This document shows, piece by piece, positions 44,325 to 55,500 of a DNA stretch of 64,000 nucleotides. The notes under the pieces are model-generated. The model saw only the letters and a program-made list of their open reading frames with translations. It was not told where the DNA came from and searched no databases. The stretch lies in NCBI RefSeq assembly GCF_007747655.1, contig NZ_CP036274.1, forward strand, positions 3,844,001 to 3,908,000, in the 5' to 3' direction. Each line of letters starts with the position of its first letter. Positions within the stretch are counted from its first letter, which is position 1. Origin of the DNA: Anatilimnocola aggregata (GTDB lineage Bacteria > Planctomycetota > Planctomycetia > Pirellulales > Pirellulaceae). The translations under genes and the position numbers were made by a program.

Positions 44325-45080
44325 TTAAGCAACCCTGCGCGATGGTGTACCGCGGCGGTCGCTCCACTGGCGAAGGGTTTGAATGGCCAGTCCTTGGCGC
44401 TCGCGCAGGTGGTTGAGTTGCCCCAGGAGTTGGTCGAGACGATGAAGTCCGCGGGGGCCGGCGTCGCACAATTGTTGGGCATCGATTCCCAAGTGACAGG
44501 CCACGTGACCGGGAAAGAGACTCGTCCGGCGAAATTGGGTGGCCAACTGCGACTGCCAGTCCCACCACGACCACCAGGTCGGCAAGGTCACGCGCTGAAC
44601 TTGCTCGGCCAGTTGCAAATCGTGCGGCAGACCGGCCATCGAGACCGCTCGCACAACCTCATGGCCGATGGGCTGGCGAATGGCCCGAATGCCCAACTCG
44701 GCCAATGGCAATCCATTGGCAAAGCTTGATTCGTTGTGCAGGACGAGAGTGCGGATGGTGATCTGGCGGGCAGCGGCTCCGTTGATCCGCCGGGCCAGTT
44801 CGCGGTTCGCTCGGCTGCCGCCGGCACCCCAGCCCAACCAACTCCGATCGCCCAACACCGCCAACTCGTGTGGCTGGGTGGAAGCGAGGACAGGTTCGGT
44901 CGCCGCTGAGCGAGCAGGGTCAGCCACCGCCCATGTCGCCGGAATCGCATGGCTGTCGAGGAGTGCGACAAGCTCGGGAGTCAGATCGTCCAGCCAGCGG
45001 AGCTGAGTTTTCGAGGCCCGGCTGATCTCCAGTTCCAAATCGATGGAAAGCGTGATGGAACCCAATTGGACGTCAGCCAT
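44325..45080 (-). CDS. Polysaccharide deacetylase-like protein
   Basis: A 251-residue protein. The N terminus ITLSIDLELE and LLDSHAIPATWAVADPA resemble the NodB/polysaccharide deacetylase fold (beta strand with an acidic pair, then a conserved I-x-A-T-W). HELAVLGDRSWLGWG could occupy the metal-ligand loop. The typical second HxxxH ligand set is not convincing, and no signal peptide is present, so activity is doubtful and cytoplasmic location is likely. It stands alone between the lactate dehydrogenase (convergent) and a small possible ORF on the same strand. Confidence 0.6.
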   Translation of the reverse strand: MADVQLGSITLSIDLELEISRASKTQLRWLDDLTPELVALLDSHAIPATWAVADPARSAATEPVLASTQPHELAVLGDRSWLGWGAGGSRANRELARRINGAAARQITIRTLVLHNESSFANGLPLAELGIRAIRQPIGHEVVRAVSMAGLPHDLQLAEQVQRVTLPTWWSWWDWQSQLATQFRRTSLFPGHVACHLGIDAQQLCDAGPRGLHRLDQLLGQLNHLRERQGLAIQTLRQWSDRRGTPSRRVA

Positions 45081-45137
45081 GATCTTTTACCTTGCTTCGC
45101 CTGCCCCGCAGTGACAATGGACAGGTCACTAAAAATC

Positions 45138-45317
45138 TCATCGGCGCAAGCGCAAGCGCAAATCGACGAAGTTGGGCGCGGGTGTTGCTGTCGCTAAGTT
45201 GTGCAAATCGGGAGCGCGACGAGCGGAGTCCAGCAGCGGCCAGAGTTCCACTCGGGAGCAAGTCTCTCGTACCTGGCGGCCCACTCGGGCAGCCAGTTCC
45301 GCGCAGCCAGCGATCAC
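45138..45317 (-). CDS. Possible small protein (59 aa), doubtful
   Basis: A frame with GTG start and TGA stop encodes a mixed, GC3-rich, Arg/Leu/Ala-containing sequence (RVGRQVRETCSRVELWPLLD near its start). The open frame continues upstream to about 45405 without an ATG, so the start is unknown. No motif is recognised. Codon bias is compatible with coding but does not prove it. Confidence 0.25.
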   Translation of the reverse strand: MIAGCAELAARVGRQVRETCSRVELWPLLDSARRAPDLHNLATATPAPNFVDLRLRLRR

Positions 45318-45405
45318 CGCCGGCCGGTGAACTTTCCCGCCAACTGCAATAGTTTCTATTTCTGCAAACGAATCAAAAAAACGATGGAGTATTCCTCCAA
45401 AGGAC

Positions 45406-45414
45406 TGCTATAAT
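45406..45414 (+). promoter_or_regulatory. Extended -10 promoter (TGCTATAAT) of the vWA gene
   Basis: TGnTATAAT with perfect TATAAT at 45409-45414. A -35 is absent, as is allowed for extended -10 promoters. Transcription would start near 45421, giving a leader of about 57 nt to the GTG at 45478. Confidence 0.5.
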
Positions 45415-45477
45415 CAACGCCTGTATATTGGTGCTAATGATTGTCAGGCCGTCGTTCCTGCAGCGAGGAGCCGCGCT

Positions 45478-47781
45478 GTGTCAGACTCTAGCCTCTCGGA
45501 TAGTACCCACGAATCGGCGATGTTTCCGCCGTTCACGCCTACGGTCCCGCCTCACAGCGGCAAACCGCCTGTCGATGAAATTCAGGACTTTGAAGAGTTC
45601 GAGGAAGTGGACGAGTTCGAAGAACTCGCTCCCGAACCGACGAAACCAGCCGTAGCGGCACCGTCTGCGGCCGCCTCAGGCACTGCGCCGAAGAAAGCTA
45701 GTCCGACCGGCGCGGCGACTGTGCCCAAGACCCCACAGCCAACCGCACCAAAGCCTGCCGCTGTGGCCACTCCCCCCGTCAAGCCACCGGCCAAGGTTGT
45801 GACTCCACCGGTGACGAAGGCTGCCATACTCCCGGCCAAGACCGCCAAGCCCCGCACTCCCGAAGAGGCTGTCGAAGAAATTGTCGACGACGGCGCGCAG
45901 CCCACGCGGGCTCAGAAGATTGTGCAGAACACTTCGGCTGCCATGATTTCGATGATCGTGCACCTGCTTGGTTTGTTCCTGTTGTCGTATTTCGCCATCG
46001 ACACGCCGACCGCCAAAAAATTGTTAGAGATCGTTTCGTCGGCCGTCGAACCTGACGAATTGAAGGAAGAGATCAAGGTCGAACTCGAAAATCAGCTGAC
46101 GGAAGTTACCGAAGTAACGAACCAAACCTTCAGTTCGTCGATGGATGCGGGCGAAGTTGGTGCTTCCGGGCCCGTCGCCGGCGCCCAGGAAGTTCAACCC
46201 GTCGATAAAGCCCTGCTCGAGGAAATGGTGAAGGCGGCCGACGTCACCGTCGAGGGGCTATTTATTGATACCCCTTCCAGCAAGCAGCTGATCGTTCAAG
46301 CGCCCGATGGCCAGGTGGGGGATGCCCGCGCGGTGGTCGACGACTACAACGAAGCCCTCGATCGCATTACGCAAGAGATTCTGTGGATGCTCGAAAAAGG
46401 GCCCGTATTGGTTGTATGGGCCTTCGATCAGTCCGAAAGCATGAAGGACGATCAGCGCGAGATCCGCGACCGAATCGAGCACGTCTACAAGCAATTGGGC
46501 CTGGTCAGCAAACACAATCAAGATCAGTTAGAAACGGCCGTCGTCAGCTATGGCGAAGGGTACATTCAGCACACCCGCAAGCCGACTTCGGACTGGTACG
46601 AAATTAAGGCCTGCATCGACGAAGTGCCGAGCGACCCTTCCGGCAAAGAAATGATGTGCTCCGCAGTGACCCAGGCTGTGGCGACGCACCGGGCCTACGC
46701 TCAGCGGACGGGGCGGCGGATGTGCCTCATTCTCGCCACGGACGAAAGTGGTGAGCAGGCCGACAATCAAAGCAACCTGGAACGAGCCGTGGCAGAGGCC
46801 AAGGCAGCAGCCTGCAAAATCTTCGTCATTGGGCGGGAAGCTATTTTTGGCTATCCCTATGCTCATATCCGTTGGATTCACCCGCAAACAGGTCACCATC
46901 ACTGGATCCGGATCGATCGCGGTCCCGAAACCGCTTTCGTCGAGCAGCTGCAAACCGATGGTTTCCATCGCCGGTACGATGCCCATAACAGCGGCTTCGG
47001 CCCGTACGAACAAACGCGAATGAGCCACGAAACGGGTGGCATTTTCTTTCTATTGCCCAGCTTGGAAACTGCCCTCGTGCGCGGCGAGAAACGCCGCTAC
47101 GAACTCGAAGCGATGCGCATGTACCTGCCCGATATCCGTTCGCGGATGGAAGTAGGTCAGGAAATTGAAGGTTCCGAGCTCCGCCGTTCGCTCACGAAAG
47201 TCATTTACGACCTGAATCCGTACAATCCGGAAATCGCCAAGATCATCGAAATGCGAATGGAGTTCTCGCCCGATCTCCCCAATTTGCTCAAGCAAATCCA
47301 GATTGAGTCTGGCAAGGCGACCATTTACGGCGAGTACCTGTCGCGGGTCGAACAAGAAATGCAGCGGCTGGAGAAGGTTCGTCGTCACGAATCTTCCCCG
47401 CGTTGGCAAGCGAACTACGACTTGATCTACGCTCAGATCATCGCCTACCAAGCGCGAATGTTCGAGTATCGGGCTTATATTCAGGAATTTGCCAAGGCTC
47501 CGCGAGTTGTACCGGCGACCAAGCCACCAAATCTGCGGCACACGGGCTGGGATATTCACTCGCGCAAGCAGATTATCACCGGTAAAGTGGTGGAGCCCTA
47601 TATTGAACGGGCGACCGCGATGTTCAACGCGGTGATGACGGAGCATCCTGGCACACCCTGGGCTGCTCGCGCAGAATATGAACTGAAGCGTGGCTTCGGC
47701 GTTCATTTCGTCGAAGAGTATCACGGCCCCGGGCGATCGGTACCGCCGGGCACTGTCCTCCTTCCTGTTCCCAAAATGTAG
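45478..47781 (+). CDS. von Willebrand factor A domain membrane protein
   Basis: A 767-residue protein. The N-terminal ~155 residues are Pro/Ala/Glu/Lys-rich and cytoplasmic-like. A helix (~158-175, ISMIVHLLGLFLLSYFA) follows, then a vWA-like domain (~300-500) with MIDAS residues D-Q-S-E-S in VVWAFDQSESMKDDQ and a later ATDESGEQ. A ~250-residue C-terminal part is helical and of unknown family, ending in Tyr/Arg-rich segments. vWA domains bind metal and protein ligands. The GTG start is supported by GAGGAG 7 nt upstream. It precedes nadD by 54 bp. Function unknown. Confidence 0.85.
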   Translation: MSDSSLSDSTHESAMFPPFTPTVPPHSGKPPVDEIQDFEEFEEVDEFEELAPEPTKPAVAAPSAAASGTAPKKASPTGAATVPKTPQPTAPKPAAVATPPVKPPAKVVTPPVTKAAILPAKTAKPRTPEEAVEEIVDDGAQPTRAQKIVQNTSAAMISMIVHLLGLFLLSYFAIDTPTAKKLLEIVSSAVEPDELKEEIKVELENQLTEVTEVTNQTFSSSMDAGEVGASGPVAGAQEVQPVDKALLEEMVKAADVTVEGLFIDTPSSKQLIVQAPDGQVGDARAVVDDYNEALDRITQEILWMLEKGPVLVVWAFDQSESMKDDQREIRDRIEHVYKQLGLVSKHNQDQLETAVVSYGEGYIQHTRKPTSDWYEIKACIDEVPSDPSGKEMMCSAVTQAVATHRAYAQRTGRRMCLILATDESGEQADNQSNLERAVAEAKAAACKIFVIGREAIFGYPYAHIRWIHPQTGHHHWIRIDRGPETAFVEQLQTDGFHRRYDAHNSGFGPYEQTRMSHETGGIFFLLPSLETALVRGEKRRYELEAMRMYLPDIRSRMEVGQEIEGSELRRSLTKVIYDLNPYNPEIAKIIEMRMEFSPDLPNLLKQIQIESGKATIYGEYLSRVEQEMQRLEKVRRHESSPRWQANYDLIYAQIIAYQARMFEYRAYIQEFAKAPRVVPATKPPNLRHTGWDIHSRKQIITGKVVEPYIERATAMFNAVMTEHPGTPWAARAEYELKRGFGVHFVEEYHGPGRSVPPGTVLLPVPKM

Positions 47782-47797
47782 TTCTGGCGGATCGCAG

Positions 47798-47821
47798 CGC
47801 GCGGCTCGCCACCGCCGCGCG
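47798..47821 (+). other. GC-rich hairpin between the vWA gene and nadD
   Basis: CGCGCGGC (47798-47805) and GCCGCGCG (47814-47821) are exact complements with an 8-nt loop. It lies 14 nt before the nadD ATG. No T tract follows, so it is not a standard terminator. It may limit nadD translation. Confidence 0.35.
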
Positions 47822-47835
47822 TGCTGAGAACCTCC

Positions 47836-48441
47836 ATGAAGATTGGCATTTTTGGCGGGTCGTTCGATCCCATTCACTACGGCCACCTGTTGCTGGCCGA
47901 CAGCGCCCGCGAACAGCTGGCTCTCGATCAGGTTTGGTTCATTCCCGCAGCGGTTGCGCCTCACAAGCAAGACCGTCACGCGACGAATGCCCGTCAGCGA
48001 ATCGAAATGCTGGAACTGGCCATTGCCGGCAACGAGCATTTTCGCCTCTCGACCATTGAGATCGATCGCGGCGGCGTCAGTTACACCGTCGAAACGCTCC
48101 AAACCATTGCCGAGCAAATGCCCGGCGCGGAGCTATTCCTTTTAATGGGTGCCGATTCCCTTCGCGACCTGCTGACCTGGCGCGAGCCGGGGCGGATCTG
48201 CGAACTGGCCGCGCCGGTTGTTTCGCGTCGCGCGGGCGCGCCCGATCCCGATTTTACGAGTCTTGCGCATCTACTTTCACCTGCGCGGCTGCTGCAACTC
48301 TCTGCGTTAAGGTTGGAGATGCCCATCGTCGAACTCAGCAGTACCGATCTGCGGTATCGAGCCCGTGTGGGCCAAAGCTTGCGCTATCGCACCCCGCGGG
48401 CAGTTGAGGAATACATCCGCGCCCAGCAACTGTATCGATAG
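47836..48441 (+). CDS. nadD: Nicotinate-nucleotide adenylyltransferase
   Basis: 201 residues. NadD joins nicotinate mononucleotide to ATP's AMP in NAD synthesis. The nucleotidyltransferase signature GIFGGSFDPIHYGHLLLA opens the protein, followed by FIPAAVAPHKQ, LMGADSLRDLLTW and the C-terminal LSSTDLRYRARVGQ (the ISSTxIR motif). Cytoplasmic. The ATG at 47836 is preferred to the GTG at 47821 because the signature begins immediately after it. A house-keeping gene. Confidence 0.96.
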   Translation: MKIGIFGGSFDPIHYGHLLLADSAREQLALDQVWFIPAAVAPHKQDRHATNARQRIEMLELAIAGNEHFRLSTIEIDRGGVSYTVETLQTIAEQMPGAELFLLMGADSLRDLLTWREPGRICELAAPVVSRRAGAPDPDFTSLAHLLSPARLLQLSALRLEMPIVELSSTDLRYRARVGQSLRYRTPRAVEEYIRAQQLYR

Positions 48442-48721
48442 CTCTCATTTAGAGCAGCCCCCAAATGGCGGCGCTATAACCCCCAAACTCCCTCCAGTTT
48501 GTCTTGTGGGTTGGCGATCAATATGGTAGTTTGCCCGATTCGCTATTTGCCGGATATTTCGCGCGCCGAGTGGCTCGTACGGCAGCAGCAAAAGCACCTC
48601 AAAGCCTCTCCATTTCTGCCCGTCGTCCCAGCTTATCACCTGGCGTTCAACACGCGGCGGTAGTGAGCCAGGACAAACAAGCGGTCAGGGCTGACGAGAG
48701 GAAGGTAAGCACGACTGGTCT
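48442..48721. other. rpsA: rpsA leader region
   Basis: About 280 bp between nadD and rpsA. AGAGGAAGG precedes the ATG by about 15 nt, longer than ideal. No transcription terminator for nadD or consensus promoter was recognised. Any autogenous S1 control structure cannot be identified by eye. Confidence 0.4.
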
Positions 48722-50548
<1,827 letters not shown>

Positions 50549-50588
50549 TCTGCTGGTTAACCACTTCGTCCTGAATTGAAAAACTCCG

Positions 50589-50623
50589 AGCCCCGCTGAT
50601 GAACTCAGCGGGGCTTATTTTTT
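50589..50623 (+). terminator. Rho-independent terminator of rpsA
   Basis: AGCCCCGCTGA (50589-50599) pairs perfectly with TCAGCGGGGCT (50605-50615) around a TGAAC loop, followed by TATTTTTT. The minus-strand side also ends in a T run, so it probably works both ways, also for the convergent gene ending at 50615. Confidence 0.92.
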
Positions 50624-51079
50624 GGCCGACTCCTTCAACTTTTCGGAGAAGAGCTTCCATTCCCAATCGGGAACAATCTCGAGGGGCGTGGTCTTGGCAA
50701 GTTTGCGTTCGCTGCGAACTGCTTCCTCCAGCATTTCTTTGCGAACCTCGCCAACGCTCAGCTTCCACGCGAAGAACACAGTCAACAGCACACAGGCGGC
50801 GATCGCAGGCAAAAAGTACCACTGTTTGAACAGTTCCTTCGGATCCTCCCGAAAATAGAACACGCCGCCGCAAATCAGCGGAAATACGATCAAGCCACCG
50901 ACACCCGCGATCGCCATTAGCAACGCGAACGGAAAGTACAGATAGAACCGCGCGGTGCGAAAGATCGGCAAGTCGACCTCGTGCTCTTGCAGTGTGTCCA
51001 TGTAGTACTCGTTTCGCACCGTCACGTTATTGATGCGCTGCGAGCTGCGAATGAGCAAACTGCGACACTTCACTTTCAT
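50615..51079 (-). CDS. Hypothetical two-helix membrane protein
   Basis: 154 residues. Two hydrophobic helices (about 50-72, PFALLMAIAGVGGLIVFPLI, and 88-108, FLPAIAACVLLTVFFAWKLS) separated by a short loop. The N terminus is basic and the C-terminal ~45 residues are charged and helical (EVRKEMLEEAVRSERKLAKT). No family was recognised. Its stop codon overlaps the shared terminator at 50589-50623. It is followed upstream by an ASCH-like gene on the same strand. A downstream in-frame ATG (MDTLQEHEV) is another possible start. Confidence 0.6.
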   Translation of the reverse strand: MKVKCRSLLIRSSQRINNVTVRNEYYMDTLQEHEVDLPIFRTARFYLYFPFALLMAIAGVGGLIVFPLICGGVFYFREDPKELFKQWYFLPAIAACVLLTVFFAWKLSVGEVRKEMLEEAVRSERKLAKTTPLEIVPDWEWKLFSEKLKESAKK

Positions 51080-51187
51080 GGCAGATCAGCTTTCTGCACG
51101 GGTGATCTTGATGAAACGGGCTAGTAGTTTTTCCCGCCAGGCAAGTCTCAATGATCTTACGGGCCGCACCATTCGTAGTAAACAGAA

Positions 51188-51769
51188 TCACTTATCGCCA
51201 AGAAATGCGAGCAACGCCTCGCCGCGAGGCGACAGTCGATAGCCCGGGTTGAGACTTTCGGTGAGGCCGAGGTTTTTGAGTTTGCGGACGTTAAGCTTGA
51301 GCCACTCTTTGTCGAGCTTGGCTTTGGCAGCCAGGTCACCCGCTTTGAGTTCCGGATGTGCAGCGATCAGGCGCAAGACCCGTTCGGTCCAAGGGCCAAT
51401 CTTGGAAGCTGCGTCCAGCCGCGCGAGACGCTGCGTCAGTTCTGCCAGTTCGTCGGCAGCGAGAGTTTCCTGTTCACGCAGGGCAATGCGGGTATCCGGG
51501 CCGGCCAGGCGAAATTGGATGCGGTAGAGCGTGCCGGGTCGCTTGCCTAACTCTGCGAGCAGATCATCGAGCGAGTGGTAACCTGCCTGCCGAACCGCGG
51601 CGGGAGTGAGTTCCCGCTCTTGAATCACGTCGACTGCTTGAATGGCCAGTTCGCCGATCGCGGTGCGTAAGCGTCCACCCGCTTTGACCGTCGGCCGCTG
51701 CCAGCGACGAAAGGCGAGGGTGACTTCGCCGCGGGCAATCGCATCGAGCGTGACTTGCTTGAGGAGCAT
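51188..51769 (-). CDS. Protein with ASCH-like N terminus and winged-helix-like C terminus
   Basis: 193 residues, soluble. Residues ~10-45 (ARGEVTLAFRRWQRPTVKAG, GRLRTAIGELAIQAVDVI) resemble the start of an ASCH/PUA-like RNA-binding fold, with the GE-x3-L-x2-RRW pattern. The C-terminal ~70 residues (ERVLRLIAAHPELKAGDLAA, KLDKEWLKLNVRKLKNLGL, YRLSPRGEALLAFL) look like a winged helix. The combination suggests nucleic-acid binding. Neither domain is certain. It is followed by the repeat island at 51770-52570 and shares strand with 50615-51079. Confidence 0.6.
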   Translation of the reverse strand: MLLKQVTLDAIARGEVTLAFRRWQRPTVKAGGRLRTAIGELAIQAVDVIQERELTPAAVRQAGYHSLDDLLAELGKRPGTLYRIQFRLAGPDTRIALREQETLAADELAELTQRLARLDAASKIGPWTERVLRLIAAHPELKAGDLAAKAKLDKEWLKLNVRKLKNLGLTESLNPGYRLSPRGEALLAFLGDK

Positions 51770-51897
51770 CGACGGAAACTCTCCAAGGACAGAAAGGCGA
51801 TTCGAGCGCCGGCAGATTTCCTAAACGACGTTTTTAAGCGTTCACGTTAGTGTGATGTCGAGTTGCAGTCACTCAGTCTCGCCGCATTTCAGGAGAT

Positions 51898-52060
51898 CCG
51901 AAGCGTGAGCGAGGCGCGTGCTGATCGCGGTTAGGAGCTGTCGCGGTTGGCAGACCATTTCGATTTACCAAGATCAATTACGCAACTTGCGTCATCCCAA
52001 CGAATCACGAGAGAAATATGCTTCCGTACCTTCCGTTCGCTTTCCTCGCTGACGCTTCGG
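51898..52060. repeat. Inverted repeat pair enclosing ~130 bp
   Basis: CCGAAGCGTGAGCGAGG (51898-51914) and CCTCGCTGACGCTTCGG (52044-52060) are complementary in 16 of 17 positions. The enclosed DNA has no ORF and carries a perfect palindrome at 51980-51992. It resembles a small non-autonomous element but no target duplication was checked. Confidence 0.55.
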
Positions 52061-52107
52061 GTTTCCTAAAGAGGTGCCCGCGTGAGTGGCTGCGAATATT
52101 TATAACA

Positions 52108-52124
52108 TTGACCAGACTAGTCAA
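52108..52124. promoter_or_regulatory. 17-bp imperfect dyad, operator-like (copy 2)
   Basis: TGACCAGACTAGTCA (52109-52123) is the exact reverse complement of the site at 3381-3395. Read on the minus strand it begins TTGACT and is followed by TATAAA after 14 nt, so it would overlap a promoter-like -35. Confidence 0.45.
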
Positions 52125-52245
52125 CGAGCGCGCATCTAACTTGTTGGCGCGCTCTTTGACAATCAGGTAGAATATGTGCAACTATCGTGCGATGCGTATC
52201 GAAATAATCGCGCGCATGTCTGTAATTCAGTTCTGGAATGATAAT

Positions 52246-52505
52246 GGAAATTGAATTACGAGGTTTCCCGCCTCTGGTAAGGACTTAGGGCCACTCGCGA
52301 CTGCCCAAGTGATTGCCGGTGAACCACTTGCGACTTCCAGGCAACTTTGCAAACTGAATGGAATAGTGGAAATTTCCTGTTTCCAAGTCGGGCACAAGCT
52401 GGCGAGGCCTGATCGCGTTCGGCGCGGGATATTGGAAATTGAATTCGGGGCCTTCCACCGCGCCTTAAAGACTTACGTCGAATTAGACTCGCGCAACTGA
52501 CTGCC
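52246..52505 (+). repeat. Two diverged copies of a ~65-bp unit
   Basis: Copy A begins at 52246 and copy B at 52434, both with GGAAATTGAATT. They continue with similar blocks (TTCC, TAA-GACTTA, ACTCGCG, ACTGCC) and then diverge. The alignment is by eye and includes gaps, so the boundaries are approximate. Confidence 0.45.
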
Positions 52506-52541
52506 AGCTATCTATTTACGACATCATGGTAACCTTGCGAG

Positions 52542-52565
52542 AAATTTGAAATAACGGAAATTTCT
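52542..52565 (-). repeat. Dispersed repeat, end A (copy 2)
   Basis: The reverse complement of 3061-3084 with 23/24 identity, ending 5 nt before the stop codon of the AsmA-like gene. Confidence 0.85.
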
Positions 52566-52570
52566 GTTAG

Positions 52571-55500
52571 CTACTTTCGCCAAGGCATCAGCGTGTCTTT
52601 GGTCGACTTGATCAGCGAGTTGCCGATGCCGGGGCGATTCTCGGGCCGGACGACGCCCAGTTGGGCCAGTTCCGGGAAGAGTTCTTGCAGGCGTTCGTTC
52701 AATTGCGGAAAGACTTGCCGCTGGACGATGGGCTGGTCGACGGGACCGGAAACTTCGAACAGCAGGAACTGCCGGCTGGCTTCGCCCAGGATGGGGCGGA
52801 AGATCGGAATCTGGGCATCGTCGCGGCCCACCTGCGTGTAAAGCTGCATGTTGATTTCGCGCCCGGCTGTCAGCCGACCGCGCCCCTTGAGGGTGATCGC
52901 ATCGCCGGCAAGTTCGATCCGGTCGAGTTCGAGATCGTCCCCCTCAATGCGGAAGTCGATGTTGCTTTGCGTAAAGGCCGTTCGATCCGGGCGCTGAATG
53001 CTCGACAGCTTGAGCATCGAGAGGATGGCCGGCAGTTCATAGATGTCAGCGTCGCGAAGCCGAACTTGTCCCTGGCCGCGATAGGTATGCATTCCTTCGC
53101 CGGTTCCCGACAAGCTGACGACGGCGAACACTTTGCCACTGAGGCGTTGTTGCCGCGGCGCTACCTCGCGGACGATGGTCCCCAGGTCTCCTTGCTCCAG
53201 CCAGACCTGCAACTGGAAAGGGAGCTCTTGACCGAAGCGCATCTGCCCGTCGAGTGCGATGGCACCGCCAAAGACGTTGGCGGTGAGTTGGCGCGGGACA
53301 CGACCGGGCAAGTCTCGTTCGGCCCAGCCGCCGAAGCGCAGTTGCTCGGCATCGAAGACCAGTGGTCCGCGAATCTGCGTCAGTTGCACATCGCGCACGA
53401 CCGCTGAATCGATCTGCAATTCGCCGCGGTTTTCAAAGGTTGATGCCTGGTTGCGTCCTTTGAGGCGAACCGAGCCGTGAATATGTTCGATGGGCACACC
53501 CGCTGTCAGGCTGCCGTTTTCGATATCGAAATTGAGATCCCAATCGATCTGCGGCGGTTGTTCCACATCGGCAGGAACGGTGATGCCCAGTGCCCCTTGC
53601 ATGTTCAAAGGGCCATTGATCGCCAGCTTCGATAGGGAGGCGGCAAAGCCGGCCGGCAGCGCGGCGAGCAACTCGTGGTCGACCAGCATGCGGTCGGCAG
53701 TCACGCGCGACAACATCACACGGCAAGCTCCATCGGGCATTAACTGCGTCTGGCCTTCGGTAGTCAACGTCAGGCGGCCATGCGTGGCCGTCACATTTTG
53801 CAGTGTGGTTTCGCCATCGCGATAGTGAAAACTGCCGGTGAGATTATCGAGGCTATAACGGAACCAGGTCGGCTCGATCGAGATCGTGCGCCCTTCGACG
53901 TTGCGATTTGGCGGCCATTTTTCGGCGTCTACGGCGACGGAGGTTTTGTGCAAGGCGGGATCGTACTTCACCTGCACTTGCAGATGATCGATGTTGCCGC
54001 GCGGTCGCATGTTGACCCACAGTCGCTGCATTGCCGGAGACAAGGCCCGCCGCAATTCATCCTCGAGCGGAAGATCGCTGGCCGTGAATTGCAGCTGAAG
54101 TTGGTTGCCATCGGGTGCGTCTTTGCGCCACGTGCCGTGGCCAACGATGTAGCCACTGTCATTGCGGCCGCTGAGATTTGTGAAGTCCCAATTGTCGTTC
54201 GTCATCTGCAACGTGCCGTTGACGCGATCGATGGGATAAGGAAATGCCTCGTGCTGAATGGTGAGGTCGTGGAGGGTGACGTTCAATTTGCGATGGAGAG
54301 GAGCAGTCCCATGTTCGCGCTCGAGCGTGGCATGAAACGAAACAGCGCCACGGGGCTGGAACTTGCGGACGATGAGCTGAGCACTGGGAGTGAAGGCATG
54401 CAACAGGCGATCGTCGATGGCAAGGGGACCACCTTGCGAATGGAGCTGCAGCCAGCCGCGGAACTCGGGACCGGGGTGGTCGATCTCTGCGCGGCAGACG
54501 ATGATCTTGCCGCCGCCGATCATTTCGAGCCGCACCTTCAGATGGTCGTCTTTCAACTCCACCGTGCCACTGGCATCGGTCATGCGGTAAGGAAACTTCT
54601 CATACTGCAGCGAAAGATTGTGGCACTTGATCGTGACCTCGGGCGTCCAGTTTCGGCCATCCGATGTGAGCCGTGTGCGAATGTCGACAATACCGCGCGG
54701 CGCGAAGTCACTCCAAACCTTTTGCAGGGTTGCGGGGAGTTCCGTGACCGTCAGACGGTCGAGGTTAAGACGTTCGGCGATGAGATCGATCTGGCAAGGG
54801 CTGTTGGGCGAGTAGCCGTGCAACTCGGCGTTGAGCTGCAATTCTGCGGGTCCGCAGCGGCCCGTGAGGTCGTTGATCCAGACGCCCTGCGGATCGAGTC
54901 GAATGGTCGCTTCAACGTCTGTCAGCGGATCGGGCAAGCGAGCGTCATCGATGCGTCCTTCGGCAATTCGTCCGTGCACGACAAAGTCGACTTTCGCCCC
55001 TTGTTGTTCGCGAGCTTGGGTCGTGGGGCAAGTCACATGAAAACCAAACTGAGTACGGCCACGAACCGACGACAACGGAGCCAGGAGTTCTCCCGCTTCG
55101 CGCGGCAAGGCCGCTCGCAGGCGCGGGCTGAATTCCAGGCCTTCAACGGCTCCTCGCAGGTCCCAACTACCGGCGAAAGGTTGCACGGTTCCTTCGACTT
55201 CGACACGCTCGAAGTGATCGCCGGCAATCGTGCCCTGCACCTTCAAAGACAACGCGGCGCGATTGTCGACGGTGGCCGGAACGGGCAGCACAGGTGCAGT
55301 TGCCACCTCAGGTGTGGGAGCGGCGGAACCAACGGTGAGTTCGATGTTGCGAAGCGTGAGCGGGGTGGTGTTCCCTTGCGAAGGATCGATGACTTCGACG
55401 GTGCCGTCAGAAATTGTCGCATGTGGGGCCTGTCCGCCGACGGAGGGAAGGGGTAGCAGATGACTAACGTTCCAGACACCACTTGGTTTTCGTTCGGCCC

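Larger units (their letters stand above)
45081..45477. other. Spacer before the vWA gene; possible small minus-strand ORF
   Basis: About 400 bp. It carries the promoter of the vWA gene (45406-45414) and a possible 59-codon ORF on the minus strand, listed separately. Upstream of the promoter a short inverted repeat GGAG/CTCC is present. Confidence 0.5.
51770..52570. other. Repeat-rich gene-free island
   Basis: About 800 bp without a credible gene; short open frames (for example 52309-52500) have no ribosome-binding site or motif. It contains an inverted repeat pair 51898/52044, a palindrome ACGCAA-C-TTGCGT at 51980-51992, the dyad 52108-52124, two diverged copies of a ~65-bp unit and the repeat shared with 3061-3084. 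Confidence 0.65.

Noticed and set aside
52309-52500. A 63-codon ORF in the repeat island
   Set aside because: It overlaps the diverged repeats, with no start signal or motif.
53780-55456. A 558-codon open frame opposite the AsmA-like gene
   Set aside because: Antisense shadow; low-information sequence rich in Arg/Asp/Val without motif.
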